Assembly (NCBI GenBank): GCA_003342895.1
Contig: PTFA01000042.1
Span: 186,001 to 250,000 of the forward strand
DNA length: 64,000 nucleotides
Direction of reading: 5' to 3'
DNA from: Casuarius casuarius
Taxonomy: Eukaryota > Chordata > Aves > Casuariiformes > Casuariidae
Under the pieces are notes generated by a model. The model searched no databases. It was not told the DNA's origin and saw only the letters and a program-made list of their open reading frames with translations. Below, piece by piece: positions 22,811-37,800 of this stretch. The translations under genes and the position numbers were made by a program. The stretch's first letter is position 1. Every line of letters starts with the position of its first letter.

Positions 22811-25800
22811 GTACAGTTAAATTTACAGAGTATTCCATAATGAAATAATTGCTTTTAAATTTTACATGTAGTGTTTACAGTATCAAATGAAGTCCAGTGT
22901 TATGGGTGGATTTTTTCCTGAGTGATAGCATGTGATCAGTTTTCCTGTCCAGTAACTTTTAATGTTTTCATTAAAAATTTCACTGGACTTAAATCACTTG
23001 ACTGACATTTTAGATGTTAACTTTCTTTCTACAGTCTGTGGAACATACTTAAGACTGTAATTAACTATCAAATTTATTTGCATATACAGTGTATCTGATT
23101 TTGAGGTATTTTTAAAAAAGGAAAGACAAAGACACTTCATACTGGAGGTGAGGCTAGAACAGGAAGAGACTTTCTCTTCAGCAGGAAGGCTGAAAAGTGC
23201 CACACGTGCCTAACCTGATGAAAGCTTTCAGGAAACGGATGCCCCACATGGCACATTCCCCGACAAAGCAGCAGAAATTCCACTGACGTTTATCCTGTCA
23301 GTTAGTGCTGACTGAGCATTAACTTCCCCTACATAACCTGTGCAGACATGACCCCTTTGGATGAGAAAAATACCACTAGCTTGTACCTTAAATTTTATTA
23401 GGTTCTAGAGAGTTGTTGGCATACAGTAAAAATCCAAATGAAATAAACTAAATTGGAAGCTGGGAAGCATCCCAAGAAATACCGGGTATGGTTTTGCTAA
23501 AGGTGAGTGCCTGAAGTCAGGGTAGAGATGTGTTTATAGCATGAAATACAAGGATCTCTGATAATGGTAATTGAAATCTACTGTTGATGAGTACTTTGTG
23601 AGATGGCATGCATTGTAGGATACTATGTTAGGCAGCTTCCTGAGTTTTGCGTGAATACAGTCTCAGCCTGGATATAATTTTGTCATATTGAAAATATTCT
23701 GAAATGCACATTCGATTTCTTAGTTAATTATTATGTAATATTCATTTGCAGTCACAAGCCTGAAATAGAATCTTCTCCCCTGTGCAAGGGGACTTAAAAT
23801 ACACATTTTCATACATTATTGCACATAACTTACAGCTCATAAAGATGAGTGATACTGAAAAGTTGGGAGAAGAAATATAAGGAAATACATGTGGCTGTCT
23901 GTGAGCCCCTTTTTCATAAAATAATCTGGTAATTACGTTTTTACTACAGAAACTAATTATGAACCATTCTCAACTCTCAAGCTGTAATAACAGGATAAAT
24001 TTGTTACAGGAATTACGGCAAAGATAGGTCTTAAAGAGAGATGTGAAAGAAAGGGGAGTGCTCTTACAAATTATGGGAAAAGAATGCTTTTGTGAGAAAC
24101 TGAAAATGAGTCAAGGAAAGCTGAGACCATGGGAAAATCAAAGAGGGTAGAACGGTTTGTGACAAGAGACGGCAGTAGGAAATGACAAGGTTGTGAATGG
24201 CTTGGAAGAAGGACATGAAAGGCAGGAAGCTTAAGCTTCCTTAACATTGCATCACATTTTATTTTTTTAGTTTTCTATCCTGTTAATAATTCCAACCTCT
24301 CTCTTAAAGTTTATAGAAAGAGTCTCAATTACAGAAAGGTAGTATTTTCTGTTACATTTTTGTTAAACTTTTCTATAATTTTCAGTCATTTATTATGCAT
24401 ATACCAGGGTTCCTGCTATGTTTCTCCTGCTTGGCAAGGATACTGTTCTCAGTTCAAACAGAAGTTGCCTGTTTTAAGTGTGATAGTAAAGCATCAGGTG
24501 AGATTTTTTTTTTATACTCCTAGGGTGTACAAAAAAGTCCTTCACCAGGGCTAAGTGGAGAGGGAATCTGTCTGGTTTAAACTTTTCCTTAAATTTTATC
24601 TCGTTGGAAAAGCACAGTGACAGGTTTCACCAAGTAAGGCTGTATTATCCTTCCGGGAGCTGTACAACTGCTTACTAGAGGAACTTACAGCGTAACTAGA
24701 TATAAAAAGGGGAAATGGAATGTTTCTTCTGGGTGGTGATTATCTCACTGGCTAGGATTGTAACCAAGCACTGGGTGTGAGAAGCAGTGAAAGGAGAGAC
24801 TGCACTCAGCTCAAGAAGAGAGACTTACTTTCTGTTAACTGACCTACAAGAAGGGATTTGGCTTATCCTGAGCATACAAGAATAATTTAATTGTGTTACA
24901 TTATTTGTCAGTGAACACATGATGACCGAAATCCTGGCCAGCCTTATGCAGTATTTTCAATGTGAAAGTTGGCTAACCAATTCCTTAAAAGTCTCAGGAA
25001 CAGCCCTTCAGCTGCGGACAGGGATGCTATATAAGAAGACAATTTTATTGTGTCTCTTATTCCTGTATATATAGATATCTATGTTTGGCTCTTTCACTGA
25101 AGTTCGCTAAGCTGGCATCAAACATAGGTTTCCCAGGGTGTGTCTGTGCGCCATATTGCACCGGTTTGACTTAAGGTACTGTTTTAAATTAATGAGTTTG
25201 AGACATTTTGTTTCAGCACATCTTATATACTCGGAAATTAATGCAAGTTAAATTGAATATGCTGTTCAAAAATTAAAATAAGCATTCCCAAAGAGAAAGT
25301 TTGTTGTGATTTATCAACATCAATTTAATTAAACCAATGAAATGCTGTATGTATTAATTTATATCATTAAATCTTATTTATCACACATATTAAGATAGAC
25401 TATAATAGGAACTTTACTAAATTTGGCATAGTGGATTTGCATTGTGTAATTGTTCTAAGGAAAGTTTTATAGGTAAACATCTCTTCACCTTCCTTCCTAA
25501 AATAAAAGTCTGAATGTAGCTGAAAAGTTCTGCTAGTGACATGCGATGACAAATGACTGCTTTTGAAATTATTAGTAATTTCTTTTGTTTGAAATTAGTC
25601 TACCTCTAATAAGCACTCTCCGGGAAGAGCTGACAACAAAGGCAGAAACTGACAGACAGTGGAACAACATGATGTTTGCAAGCATAGCAGATGACTTATT
25701 TTACACCTCTTTGTCTTTGTTATCCTAGTGACCATGAGGAATTTTTTCTTTTATAGCTGATAATGCAAAGGTGTGCCTTGCAATAGTTGCTTCTTCAATA

Positions 25801-28800
25801 GCTCCTTCACATCCTTTCTCCATCATCATTTTGGTTCTAATAGCAACAGAGGATTTCCAGCTGACAATGTATTGTTTGAAAACTGGTGGGGATTGCTAAA
25901 TATACAGCTAAAATTTACAAAGCTCGTTTCCTAAAACTGCACCCGATATACAATTAAGTGGCTTGATCTCTGGAAATGTTGAGAACCATTATGGCTTAAG
26001 ATATGTTCTTAGCTCCCGAGGGTAGAAATGCTGTCACTTTGCCTGTCTGTCCAGAGGCTGTCACCATGGGTCCTTCCTTGGGGCCTTTTGAGCACTTTTG
26101 TAATATAAATAAGAAATTATTTTAAGTGAGAATATCACAGTACGTTCACTTTTTAGTTGAGGCTTATATGTGTCTTTGCAGCCCCACATCTTTAAGTAAT
26201 CATGAGAGCTGGACCTTATTAGGATAGGAAGTACCCACTGTTGTATTGTGTGGAAGTTTGAGAGGAACTTAAGGATGTTAATCCTCAGAGGGGCAGAGGC
26301 TGTGTCTTCCTCACAGGACCTTTTTGGCTTAGGTGAAGGTATACTGAGCTGGAGGGTTCTGCTCTTATCTTTTCTGGTATGGACTGTTGCTATTTTTGGG
26401 ATGTCCACAGCTCTTATTGAGCAGGCCTTCATAGCCTATTCCTGGGTCAGGCAATGACCATTCCCCACTATTTTATGAGTGAGGTAACTGAGAGGTTGCG
26501 TAAGGTCGTTTCAGGCAGAGCTGTGAATAGAACCCAGGGAGTTTCACACAACACTGCCAAGTCTCAGTCACTTAGCCACAGAGCCTTCCAGGATGAATTT
26601 GATAAGTCTGTGTTTGTCTGTCAGTAACCACTGTGCTAGCTACTTGCTCTCACTGCACTCCCAGGGCTGGGACTGGACACCTGATCAGTGTTGTCCCTCA
26701 GCTAGCTGCATTACTTGCAGCAGAGTTTGAGCACCATTCCTGTGCACGGGCTGATCCACTTACAGGATAACAGCCTACTTACATTACCAATTTGATTCTT
26801 TAATTTAGGAGGAAGAGATCTGAATACACTTGCCCACGCATGGAGGAGAAGAAAATAGTACCTGATCATATAATTAAAGACTGGATCATAACTCAGTTAC
26901 CCAAGGAAGCAGAGTTGTGATTGGCATTTCCTAAATTTTGAGTGCCTGATTTAGCAACCTTAATGTGCCTTTAACACATTTAAATTTGTATATTCTGTTT
27001 CTATCTATCTTTACATGTAGGGCCTTCTCTAACTGTGAAGATCCTAGAGAAACTGTAATTTGTGAGATTATGCTACAAGTAGATTTAGATGTTGTCCTTA
27101 AAGTATTTATTCATCACATTTCTATTGTCCATAGTTCAGCTAAATGGAGCAGCCATGTAAGAAGAGACTGTGCTGGTACCCTGCACTGTCCCAGACAGAC
27201 AGCAAAGTGTGAGCGATTTTGCTTGTTTGTCTACATCATGGAGGTTTGAGCTACTGGGACCTCCAAAAAGCCAGAACATGGTTAAAAAAGCAAAGCTTTC
27301 CAGGAAGCGTGATTCGTTCTTCAGTGTGCAACATTAGCATGTATCAGGGGACTGAATGCATCAGGACATTACTAGTAAGTAATAAGCCTTTTGTATGAAG
27401 ATAATCAGTCTTAATGTAGTTCAACCTTCTAAATCACATAGCTTGAGTGGATCTCTGTATCACACATTTTAATCCCATCATCATATTTGTATTAGCAGGT
27501 GCTATTCGCAGAGAGACAAAAAGAACTCACTTGGGCAACGATGGCTGATCTATCTAGCCTTGCTGTCCCTAAAGAAAGCTGCCTGTCACCCCATATCAGC
27601 ATGGAAGTGTCTTGGCTGGGGAGCATGCTTAGGGAGCTTGTTCGTTCATTATGTTTTGATGTAGGGACGGTCAGAGAGCTGTCTTTAAAATAGAAAGGTA
27701 CTTTGTCTTAGCCCTTCTGAATGGAAAACAAAAGGAAGAAATGATTTCCCTGGAGACGGTCTCTCAAATGCTCTGTGTTATAATGATAGTTTTCAGGCAA
27801 CAAGCAGAGAGAATGTATGAATCTTCGATGAAACAAACCTGAAAGTCAAATTACTGCATACATACAAACCAAGTCTTTGGTTAAAAAACAATCAATCAAC
27901 TGTATGTGCAGGGAGTTCAAGTTGTAATCAGAGTACATGTCTTTTAAATCTAGATCTCCAAAATTAATGTCAGGATCTTTGGGAAATCAGGAAGTGCTAC
28001 TTATTTAGAAATCATGAAACACACTTATTTGAACTTGGGAGGCTGGTGATGAAGTCTCTGGACTGACTGTGTCACATCATGGGTTAGTGCTGTTGGCTTT
28101 ACTGGGATGGCCAAAACACTCGTGTATGTTTTTTTCCTCCTTTTTGTTTTTGGTTTTGACCAGAATCTTGACTCAATTGCAGGTGCAGCAAGTTGCAGTT
28201 TTTGATAATTTTTAACAAAATTGATTTTGTTAAAACAACCAGCTTCAATTATAAATCCAGTTTATGAGTGATAGGGAAGGGAGGCAAAAAAGAATGAGTG
28301 CAGAGGTGAGATGCTGTTTGTATCTGGTGTAGAATCGGTCTACTTATTTTCAGTTTTTGTTAGGCATAGAAAAGCCACTGACTGTTAGAAAGAAGGTCTT
28401 TGATTATATCAATGACGCCTTATTCCAATCTCAGAACTTATTAAATATTGATAATAAAGTGAGAAAAGGAAATTCAGGGAATTTTCTGAATTCTATTGTC
28501 TAGTGAAGGAAATGTAGAATAGAAAAGAACAAGTGCAGGTAGGTAAGCAGATAACTGGGAGGGTGTTCTGATCTTCAGAATAATTTCATTGACATTTCAG
28601 ATATTTTCACTGTTTCTGATTTTCAGAGTCATAAATTTTTAGGGCTAGAAGCCACTGTGATTTAGTCTGACCTCCTGCATAACACCCAGTATTCAAGCCT
28701 GTAAGGGCAATAGTGGTTCTTTTGGAAGAACATGCAGGAGTTTATAACTTTCCTCTTGACTTTCTGAAAACATCCGTGAAAGAGTCTTAGGAGGTGAATG

Positions 28801-31800
28801 ATTGCTGTCATTTCCTCCTCTGTGAAACCTAAGCATGTACTTAATTTTCGGCAAATGATTTTTTTGTCATTATTGTGTTTGTTACTTTGACAACACTGAA
28901 ATACAGACTGACCCAAAGAAGTAATTTATTTCACTGGAAGCTGTGAGGAAGGTGGTTGTTCATTTTGTGGGAAACAAGCTTGCAGTTAAAGATTTCCATT
29001 AATTTTTGTGGACTAAATAGTTAAACTGAAAATTTCAGAGGAGCCTAAGAGAATTAGGAACTCAAAAAAATTTCAAGCTACCAAAGTCCCCAGTTTATCT
29101 GATGTGCAAAACATCAGACAATTTAAATAAGTCTTAAACTGGCATAACTAAAAAAAACCCTAGCAGCTGTTCAATAGATGTTAGGGCAGGCCCATTATAA
29201 AATGTACTATGGTATGCCATAATGGTTAGGATACCAGTATGTTCTATTTTTAGTACCATTGACTCAGTCACTCGAGTTCAGAAAATAAGCAGGGAACATC
29301 TGCTTATTGAAAGGATTTCCTCTATAGTACTTTCTCTATTCCATCCTTTTTAAAGTATTTCCAAGCTTTTAAATTTTTTACTAGTTCTTTTTTGAAGGTA
29401 ATAGGATATATTTCCTAATATCCTGATACAGCATTGACTTTTTTTTTTAATTATTAGTAGTTGATTCAGTGAGGAGGAAAAAAAAAAGCTAATGTTCCTC
29501 TAAAAGTTCTTGGGGTTACTTTTGCTTTGTTTCTGTTAAGTTAAAATCATCTGATATCCCTCCTTACTGCTACTGTACCAAAGGTTGTACTGCTGGAATT
29601 GTCAAAACAAATATCAGCTTAACTGCTGTCCACGACTCAGGTCCAATATCGCTGTCAGAATATTTAACAACTATTCAGCCAAATATTTGTAGAGCAGCTG
29701 TACTCCTAGTCCAACTGAGTCCTATTCCGTCCTTCCTTTTAGCCCTGCCATATGATTCATCTTTCTTCTTTTAGAATATTAGTCTATTTTTAAATATTGT
29801 ACAAGAAAGCAACAGCAACTTAAAGATAAACACTTGCATATCAGCGTGATACAACTCTATATAATTGCAGCAATTTAAGTGTTTTTCCAGAAGGGAAATG
29901 TTTGGGACAGGGCGTACAGAATGAAGGTATATGGGAGGGGGAGGTAATGTTTTTTGTTAATAATAGCAAGAATCCTCCCCCATTAGATATAGTACTTCAC
30001 TTTGTTTTCTGCAGAAATTCATTGTTTTGCTTTTGCCTCAGTATCATTTATCTTTTTCTTCTCCAGGCATCCCTTCCTAAAAATTTTTGTTTGCATAGGT
30101 TTTCACAACAGCATACAGACTGAGACTGCGGATAGCTTTTTTCCATGGTGCCCAACTCTAGCTAGGCTAGTTGAAATAATGTTCGGACTGTACATTAGCT
30201 AGTATGTTCATTTTTGATTGAACTAGATGGCTTATTTTACTTTTTCCCCCCAACCTACTTAGTTGTGTGATCACTGATGGCAGGATAAAGAGATAAAATA
30301 TGTTTAACACATAATTTAGATCCTAGTCTATACTCATTAAGAATATACAGAATACTACTTTGATCCATGGTTCTTTTAATCTTTTAGGGACTTTGTTGTA
30401 GCATACAAGTCTGCCAGCACAGAGCAGTTTGCAGGATCTGACTTATGTTAGCAATTTTCTCCTGTGAGAGACATCCTTGTTTAATTTTGATCATTACAAA
30501 TAATTGACTCTGTAAGCTAGCTAATAGTAACCTTCTCTTTACCTCCCATAACCTGTAGTAAGATGCATACACAGTCATCACAATCCAATGCAAAACTGAT
30601 AGTGTGAAAGTCACCGAGTAAGAAATATTGCAGTGGCTAGTTGTGACGCTACCAACTATGATTCGTATTTCTGATCTCAGTCCAGCTACTAGTGGGCAGG
30701 TGTCCACATCACAACACTGACGTAACTGGCACACTCTGTTCCACCTTGCTGGAAGCCTGTACTAAAAATAAAATATAAAATAAAAACACAATTTGGCTGA
30801 GTGTCATGAATGAACTCACCCTATCACATAAGGAGAGTTACCTACAGGTCATAGTAAAGGTATTTCTTTGCAGTATGAAGTTGTAATGCTTCCCCATTCT
30901 AATCATGTCTGTGTGGGTAACAGGCTTCTAGTTCCAGGTTTGCCTCCTTGACAATAAGGATACTGTCTGTGGAAGATTCTTTAATTCTTTGCACTGTATG
31001 GACAGCTCAAGAAGAAAGATTGTTTGGATTTACTGTTTTTATTACATTATAGCATGTTCTATTGCTGTGACTGGTTTTGTTTTGCTTTCTAATCACCGCA
31101 GTACAAATTAGGGTTTCTGTCTTTCCAACACTTAAACATTTTCTTATTTCCAACTCACTAGTATTTTCAAGGAGCTTAATAAAGTATCTCAGGCATGGAA
31201 AGGTAAGCATATACAAAGGTGTTTGAAGGATCCTGATATTATAGAGGATATATGCAATGTAAAACTACATCAACAGATCATTAGAAATGCCTTTTCGGTA
31301 GATATTGGCTTTTCACTTCATGTTTACCTTTTAGATGATGCTTCTCCCGAAAACTCCTTCCCTTTGGAATTTCCGGAACTAGATCAGCAGCTGCAGGTAA
31401 ACTTGTTTTATTTATCTATTTGACATTTTTAATCCAATTGCAGAGAAATATATCTATTTTTACAATCTCACTACCTTTTTTATTTTTTACAATTATTGTG
31501 CAAAACCTAGCCAGGAACATTGCCCTACAATGAACAGTTCTTGTGGTTTTGATGGGAGAAGGTAAGAGCCAGGTATTATATTCTAACACCCATAAACTGT
31601 ATGAAGATTGGTATGATGACCTTTCCCTGAAGCATTCCAAGAGAATGCAAAGGTATATTTTGCAGGGCCATCTTATCTCCAGTCTTGCTTAACTAGGGCC
31701 AATCTCCAGTATAGATGATAGCATCCTCAAAGTTACTTTAGTTTATTCTGCTTAGCCAGCAATGCTAGTGGTTGCTCTAGAAGATGTCTGCAGACAGTGT

Positions 31801-34800
31801 GGGGCAAAAGAGGTGAATGCTTTTATGATCAGGCTGATCTGTGATGCTGGAGTAGCAAGACAGAGTCCTGATACGTTGCTCAGTCGGACGTCAGTCCATG
31901 GAAACTCCATGGTTCAGTGGGCACAGAGCCAGTTCTGTATTCAGGGATTATTTCCCTTTCCTCTGTGGCAGATCTGGAGTGTTTGTTGGCCATTGCAAGG
32001 TACTTCAGATCATCTGTGTCCCAGGAGCATTTAGACTTCCTCTGATATTTCAATATGCAGGCAGTTGTTTCCTGAGTGTAAATTGAGAAAGGCATTAGCA
32101 GACCATGTTGTCCAATGATGTCATCCTTCCTGTCCCCATCAACTAGTGAGACAATACTGGAGGGTTGGTGATCTAAAGGACTTTATTTTCTCTCCTGCTG
32201 CTCTCGTCAAAAGGATGACTAGAGAAGGAATTGAGGAAGACAGAGATTCTTCTTGCTCTGTCCCTCAAATCCTGAGAACAGAGACAGGTTCCTTCACTGG
32301 GCATAACTAGGAAAGATTAAAGGGATGAACAGCAAATTAAGATCTGTGCTGAGGGGAGCAGGGTAGTATGTTTGCCTCTTCGTTCTCCTGACCTTCCAGT
32401 GCAGCGAAGGACAATTGATATTTTTTTCCTCAACAGAAATAAATTTGAGAAAAGCAATACTGTTTTGTGGCTGAAGTGCTGAATTGAAATTCAAGAACCT
32501 GCAATCTTTTTCTCACTCTGTCAGTGACAGATTGTGTGATCCTGGAGAAGTTGCTTCATCTCTGTTCATCTGTGCAATGAGATTAATAATTTTTATCTTC
32601 TTTGTTAAAGAACATTGAGATCTGTGGGTGATGAGGGCTCTAAAAGAGCAAAGTATGATTATCATTACTACTATATTGGTACGTGAAAACAAAATTACCG
32701 GTGCTGGATGTAGGTACTTTACAGGCAAAATGATGATTTTTTTATTAAGACTTTTACAACCCATTTATGGAATATATAATGTACTCTCTAAATGTGTACT
32801 TTCATGATAGACTGAAATTGTTGCCCTGGAAGCATTCAAGTCTGTTGGATAAATAACAGCCCTTCAGTAAAAGTTTTCTAAGTGCACACAGAGCAATTCC
32901 ACTAAGTACACTCTTTTGATCTGTTAAGTACCTAACATTTTTTCAAGAGAAGCCTAAATCTTTCCTTTACTGTCGTGATCTCAAGATGGCAATAAATTCA
33001 AAGAAACAATCAAAGATTTTGATTCAGATAATGTTCTTTTTATTATCCTTCAGAAACTTTTTTTTGGTAATGAGTTCAAAAGATGAGTCTCAAACTTATA
33101 AGAAGGATCTGGCTGACTCAGCCACTCTAAAGTCAGTGTTGGTACTTCATCATTTAGCTTTTCAAGCTTATATGTTCCTTTATATTTAGGTGTCTTTATG
33201 TTCAGCCTGAGGTAGTTATGTCAACACAAGGTTCTGAGCTGATGCTGTGGTAACAGGGCTTTTAGCTTTAGCAGTGAATACTGGAATTTCCTTGCTTTTG
33301 TCAGTCTGGATCACAGCTTAAAATTATAACCATTTAATATAATTGCATCATATATAAATTGCTTTAATGTTTCAAACACACAACTGCAAGAAAGTTATAA
33401 TTTACCTAGTTGCATTTTCTTATTAAGTTACTTTTTTAAATTGCTATGATCCAAACTGGTAATGGTGTGTCAGCGCTGTATAGCATGTGGTTGCAATTTT
33501 TGTTATTGTAACCAACCAGCTTTGAAAAGAGCTAGCTCCCATGTTACAGTAGGAATTCAGCTATAACAACATGGACTTCAGCAGGACCTGCGTAAGTACT
33601 GAATGGTGGAGTCCCTTGTCATTCCATCCACACTTTTTTCTGTCCTAAAGTTAGCTAGTATAAAGCAGCACACATGAGGTTTCATGTAAATGTACCCTTT
33701 AATCAGCTGTGGCACAGCAGTTTGAAATGCTTGAATTTGTAAGAATGCTGGTACATAGTTTCATAATAAAAATATCACAGCTAGACCCACAAGATTTTCA
33801 TCACCATGCCATAAATACAATCAAAGGCATTAGTATTTTATTTAAAGAAACAAACTATAAATGCCTGGTAGGTGGCTATATAATAATATGCACTTAAAAA
33901 AAAGTAGTAACTTGCCAGCTCTCAAACATGTAGAGGAAGATTTTGAAACTTGTAAGGATGAAGAGCCCAAATTAGTTGATCTTTGGATTGGATTTTGGAA
34001 GCGGCTTGAAAGATATGTAAGTTCACTGAGTGACTTATAAAATCGGAGCCTTAGAATTTTATGCATGCAGGCAGCAGACCACAGCCTGAATCTCAAGCAG
34101 TTTGCACCTCTGTTTTGGGCTTCAAGCCCTTGTCCTTCTATGTTAGGCCCTGGCAGACAACTTGGCTGTTTGAGCAGAATTACCTAGCGTTACCACTTTT
34201 CCTACCACGATCCTACCATACTTACTCCCTGGGCACTGGTATCCAATGGCAGGGCAAAGTTCACTGCAGCTTTCTCCTGTCAGGGTAGTGAAAACTGCTC
34301 TCGAAGCACTGATGGCAACTTTACAGAGTTAGAGGTAGAATTGGCTGGAGAAAAGGTATTTGCAGAAGACTAATTGCAAATACTTAATGCTCTATAAATG
34401 CTCTTGCTAGAGAACAATCTTAACAGCTGAAAGTTAGAGCTTCTTTCTGAAGAATAAATGCTCAGTTGAGCATTCTGATCTACTATGTAGATTCAGACTG
34501 AAAATGTTATCTTCTCAAATTACCTTTTTGAATGCTACATTTTCCAATATTTTAGGGGATGATGTTCCAAAGAGTAATTTGTAAGAAAATAACATCTCTA
34601 CTATAACTCAAAGTTTTTGTTTTTGTTTTTGTTTTGAATAAATATTATGTAGGGTTACCTCAGACAGAAGCCCTATAGATGAGAATAGAGGAGCTTAAAC
34701 TATGTACAGGAAAAGCCTGGTCTCTTTTGCAGGTTTGTTAATAAAAATCATGCAGTTCCTGAGATGCCCAAGTAAAACAAAGCTCATATTAATACAGTTT

Positions 34801-37800
34801 TTTCTTTTGATTTCTTTTGTTTGCAGTCCTGGAATTTTTTTTTATTTTCCCACTGAAGAGCAACACTTTGAATAAGGCTAAAGCACTTGCTTTTTTGAGT
34901 TTCAATGTTTTTTCTCCCCTTTGTGTAAGCAATGAAGTCAGTAGTGCAGAGAAGATAGGCTCACTACATTTGTCAGTTTGTTATTGGGAAAAGTTAACCT
35001 TTTCCTCATGTAGAGGTTGGCCTTGGCCTTGGAAGCTTGATTAGCTGCTTATTGGGTGGTAGCCTCTCTGACAGTCATTCTGCTAGTGGTTATTTGCTAT
35101 ATTTAGACACTACATCAGCATCTAAGGCCTTCTTGTTTGGGTCACTGAATATAGATGAAGGTATCCAGTGTTAAATACCTACATTATTAAGCACTGTATT
35201 TTGTCTCTCCTCTTCCAGCATTTCCTGTGGTTTGCTCAGTTCCTCTCTCCCTTCTCTGTGAAACTCTTTATTCCAGCTGGGAGTTTCATTCCAAATAGGG
35301 AAGAACAGAACTCATGTACAGACACACAGGGAGTCTGGAAACTCTGTACCATCTCATTTCATGAAATCATGAGCTTGATAGAGGCATTTATATCATATTT
35401 GGTACTATAAATCTTCTGAAATCAATGGAGTTAGATGACCATAAAATTACTGCAAGAGATAAGATGCTCCAGCCATTTATCATATCAGTTTATTAAGTCA
35501 AGGGGAAGTTTTTCATGCTTCAGTTGGAAATGTCTATACAAAAAAGCAATGAAGATATTTTATGTTATGAAAGGGACAGTTTGTTATATGTGACACACGC
35601 ATTTAGCAGAAACTTTCTTTACTCTAGAACTTCAATAATGGAAGTCTCACTTCTACTGTCTGTCAAGACCCTCAGCAGAGGCATACAGATAATTTTAAAA
35701 GTTAAAAAAGTATACTGTATTTTATAATATACGGTATTTTTGAATATGTATTAAATTCCAAGAGAACTTCCAGGGTGTCTTGGTACTCTAGAATTAGATT
35801 TCATGCCCTATGAACTTGATAAGCCTCCTTTAATATTGCTATGATAACTATAATCTCATTTTAGGTTACGTAAATCATGCATATTGACAGATTGAGAGCA
35901 CCATACTAAGATTGGAAAAGAATGGAAGATCTCTTAGAAAGGACACCAAAACTGCCAGTTCCTTCCATCCAGCTGACTTGAAATGTCTGGAGGGAAGAGA
36001 GCTGCTTATTTTCATAATAAGCTTCTGAACTAGACTAGAGATCTCCTAGACAAGATATCTGAGATTGGCTGAAGACTTGCAGTTGCACAACAAAACCTAG
36101 TTACAATGTACAGCTATCAGTTTTGCTTGATATGATTTAGTGGTTTCTATCGTGGAAGAGTACACAAGGTACAGCGAACATGGGCCACGTGCAAAACATT
36201 GTCACTGGACTTTCTGGTTCTCCAGAATGGCTTAGTTGGAAATAACCAAATCCACAGAAAGCGAGACACCACTCCTTAATTAGACCAGTGCTAAGGACTG
36301 CCTTCTAGATGAGTCCACATGCTCAGCTGTTGAAAATGCATGACACAGTATTTTTCTTTAAACTTTAACCTTCAAAAGCAAACTTTGATTTTTTTTTCCA
36401 AGAGCCCAGAATGAAAAAGTAAATGCAGACAACCCAAAGTACATTAAAAAAACAGAGTGTTTTTAAGTTTTTGAACACTCGGGTAGTACTATCAACTACA
36501 CAGAACTTACCAGTTCAGCTGTGGACTTTTGTGGATACAGAATGCTGATATTTGTATGGGCAGGCAAAAAAGGCAAAACATACTTTGTCATGCAAGTAAA
36601 GCACAAAAAAAAAAAGGCTGAAAACAATGTCTTTTAGTGTCTCACAGCGAAGATTTTAACTAGAACAGCTCCTTCAGCCTGTCTTAAAAAACAGGTCAGC
36701 TCAGGCTTTTCTATTTCTCCATTAACCATGGTACCTTTTCATAGCATCTTTCCACATCTTTCTTTTCTGATTCCAGATAAAAATTTAAACAAATAGTGCA
36801 TATGTCTTATACAGGTGTATATGCACTTTTGCAGTTACAGAACAGCCTGTAACAGGGGTCTTTTAGTGTCTAGTGAGTTATTCAATAAACTACAGAGAAA
36901 TTTTCCCTTGCTGAAAATTAGAGATAACAGGATAGACCAGCAGTATCAGTGAAAGCTGTAGCTTTTGTAATAGCTTTGTGGAAAAAAACCAGAGATGCTG
37001 CATGCGCATGTTTTGCCAGCACAGGAAAATGAGGGTGGATGACACTGAAGCCTGAAATAAGCAGGATTAAAAGTAGAAACTGTTGCCATTAAATATAACT
37101 TTCTTTGGCAGGGGCTTTTTTGCTTATGTAGCAGGTATGCTTTTATATATATATATAAAAAAATTTCTGGATGGGAAAGATATGTCATGAAGTAACAAGC
37201 TAGGGCTGTACTGAGGAGAAATTAAAGTATGGCTGTTGGATTCTGAGTGAAAAAATGCATACTGCAAATTGACATTCATTAAGGTCTGTTCTAAGTAGTT
37301 GCCTATGTGGACTCCTACCAAAAGATAGAATACAGGCTTCATGGATGAAAAATACTTGGCCTGGGAATTCCATTTCTTTTTTCCTGCCAGAAGTGCGTTG
37401 CCTAAGGAATGCCATCAGTGTAGCATCTATAATACTGCATATGGCCTGGTCACAGGCATTCAAAAAAGGCCTTGAAGGTGGAATGGGGGCAGAACAAGAC
37501 AGCTAGAATAATTGAGGGAGAATGGAAATGTCACCTACGAGGGATTAGAGGAATGTAGCTTGGTTGGCCTACCAAGATGTAGATTTGAGAATTATATGAT
37601 ACATCACAGAGGTAAAATAGACAGGATAGAGAAGAGCTATTTCAGTGAAGGAGAGTGCTGGCACAGGAAAAACATATACAAACTTGTCTTCAATAAAATC
37701 AAACTGGAAATTAGAAAGATGTTTCTAATCCTTGGTAAGGCTCTGGGGCAGCCTTCTGACTGGGGCAGGAGACTTAAATTGTTCTAAGACAGAACTTAAT

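Larger units (their letters stand above)
22811..31334 (+). other. MAP3K7CL: MAP3K7CL intron, 8.5 kb
   Basis: AT-rich intron with canonical ends (GTACAG ... CCTTTTAG). It contains a MIR-like piece at 26455 and a CR1 3' end at 28623. The stretch at about 25180-25420 is extremely AT-rich and free of recognisable repeats. No additional exon is recognised. Confidence 0.75.
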
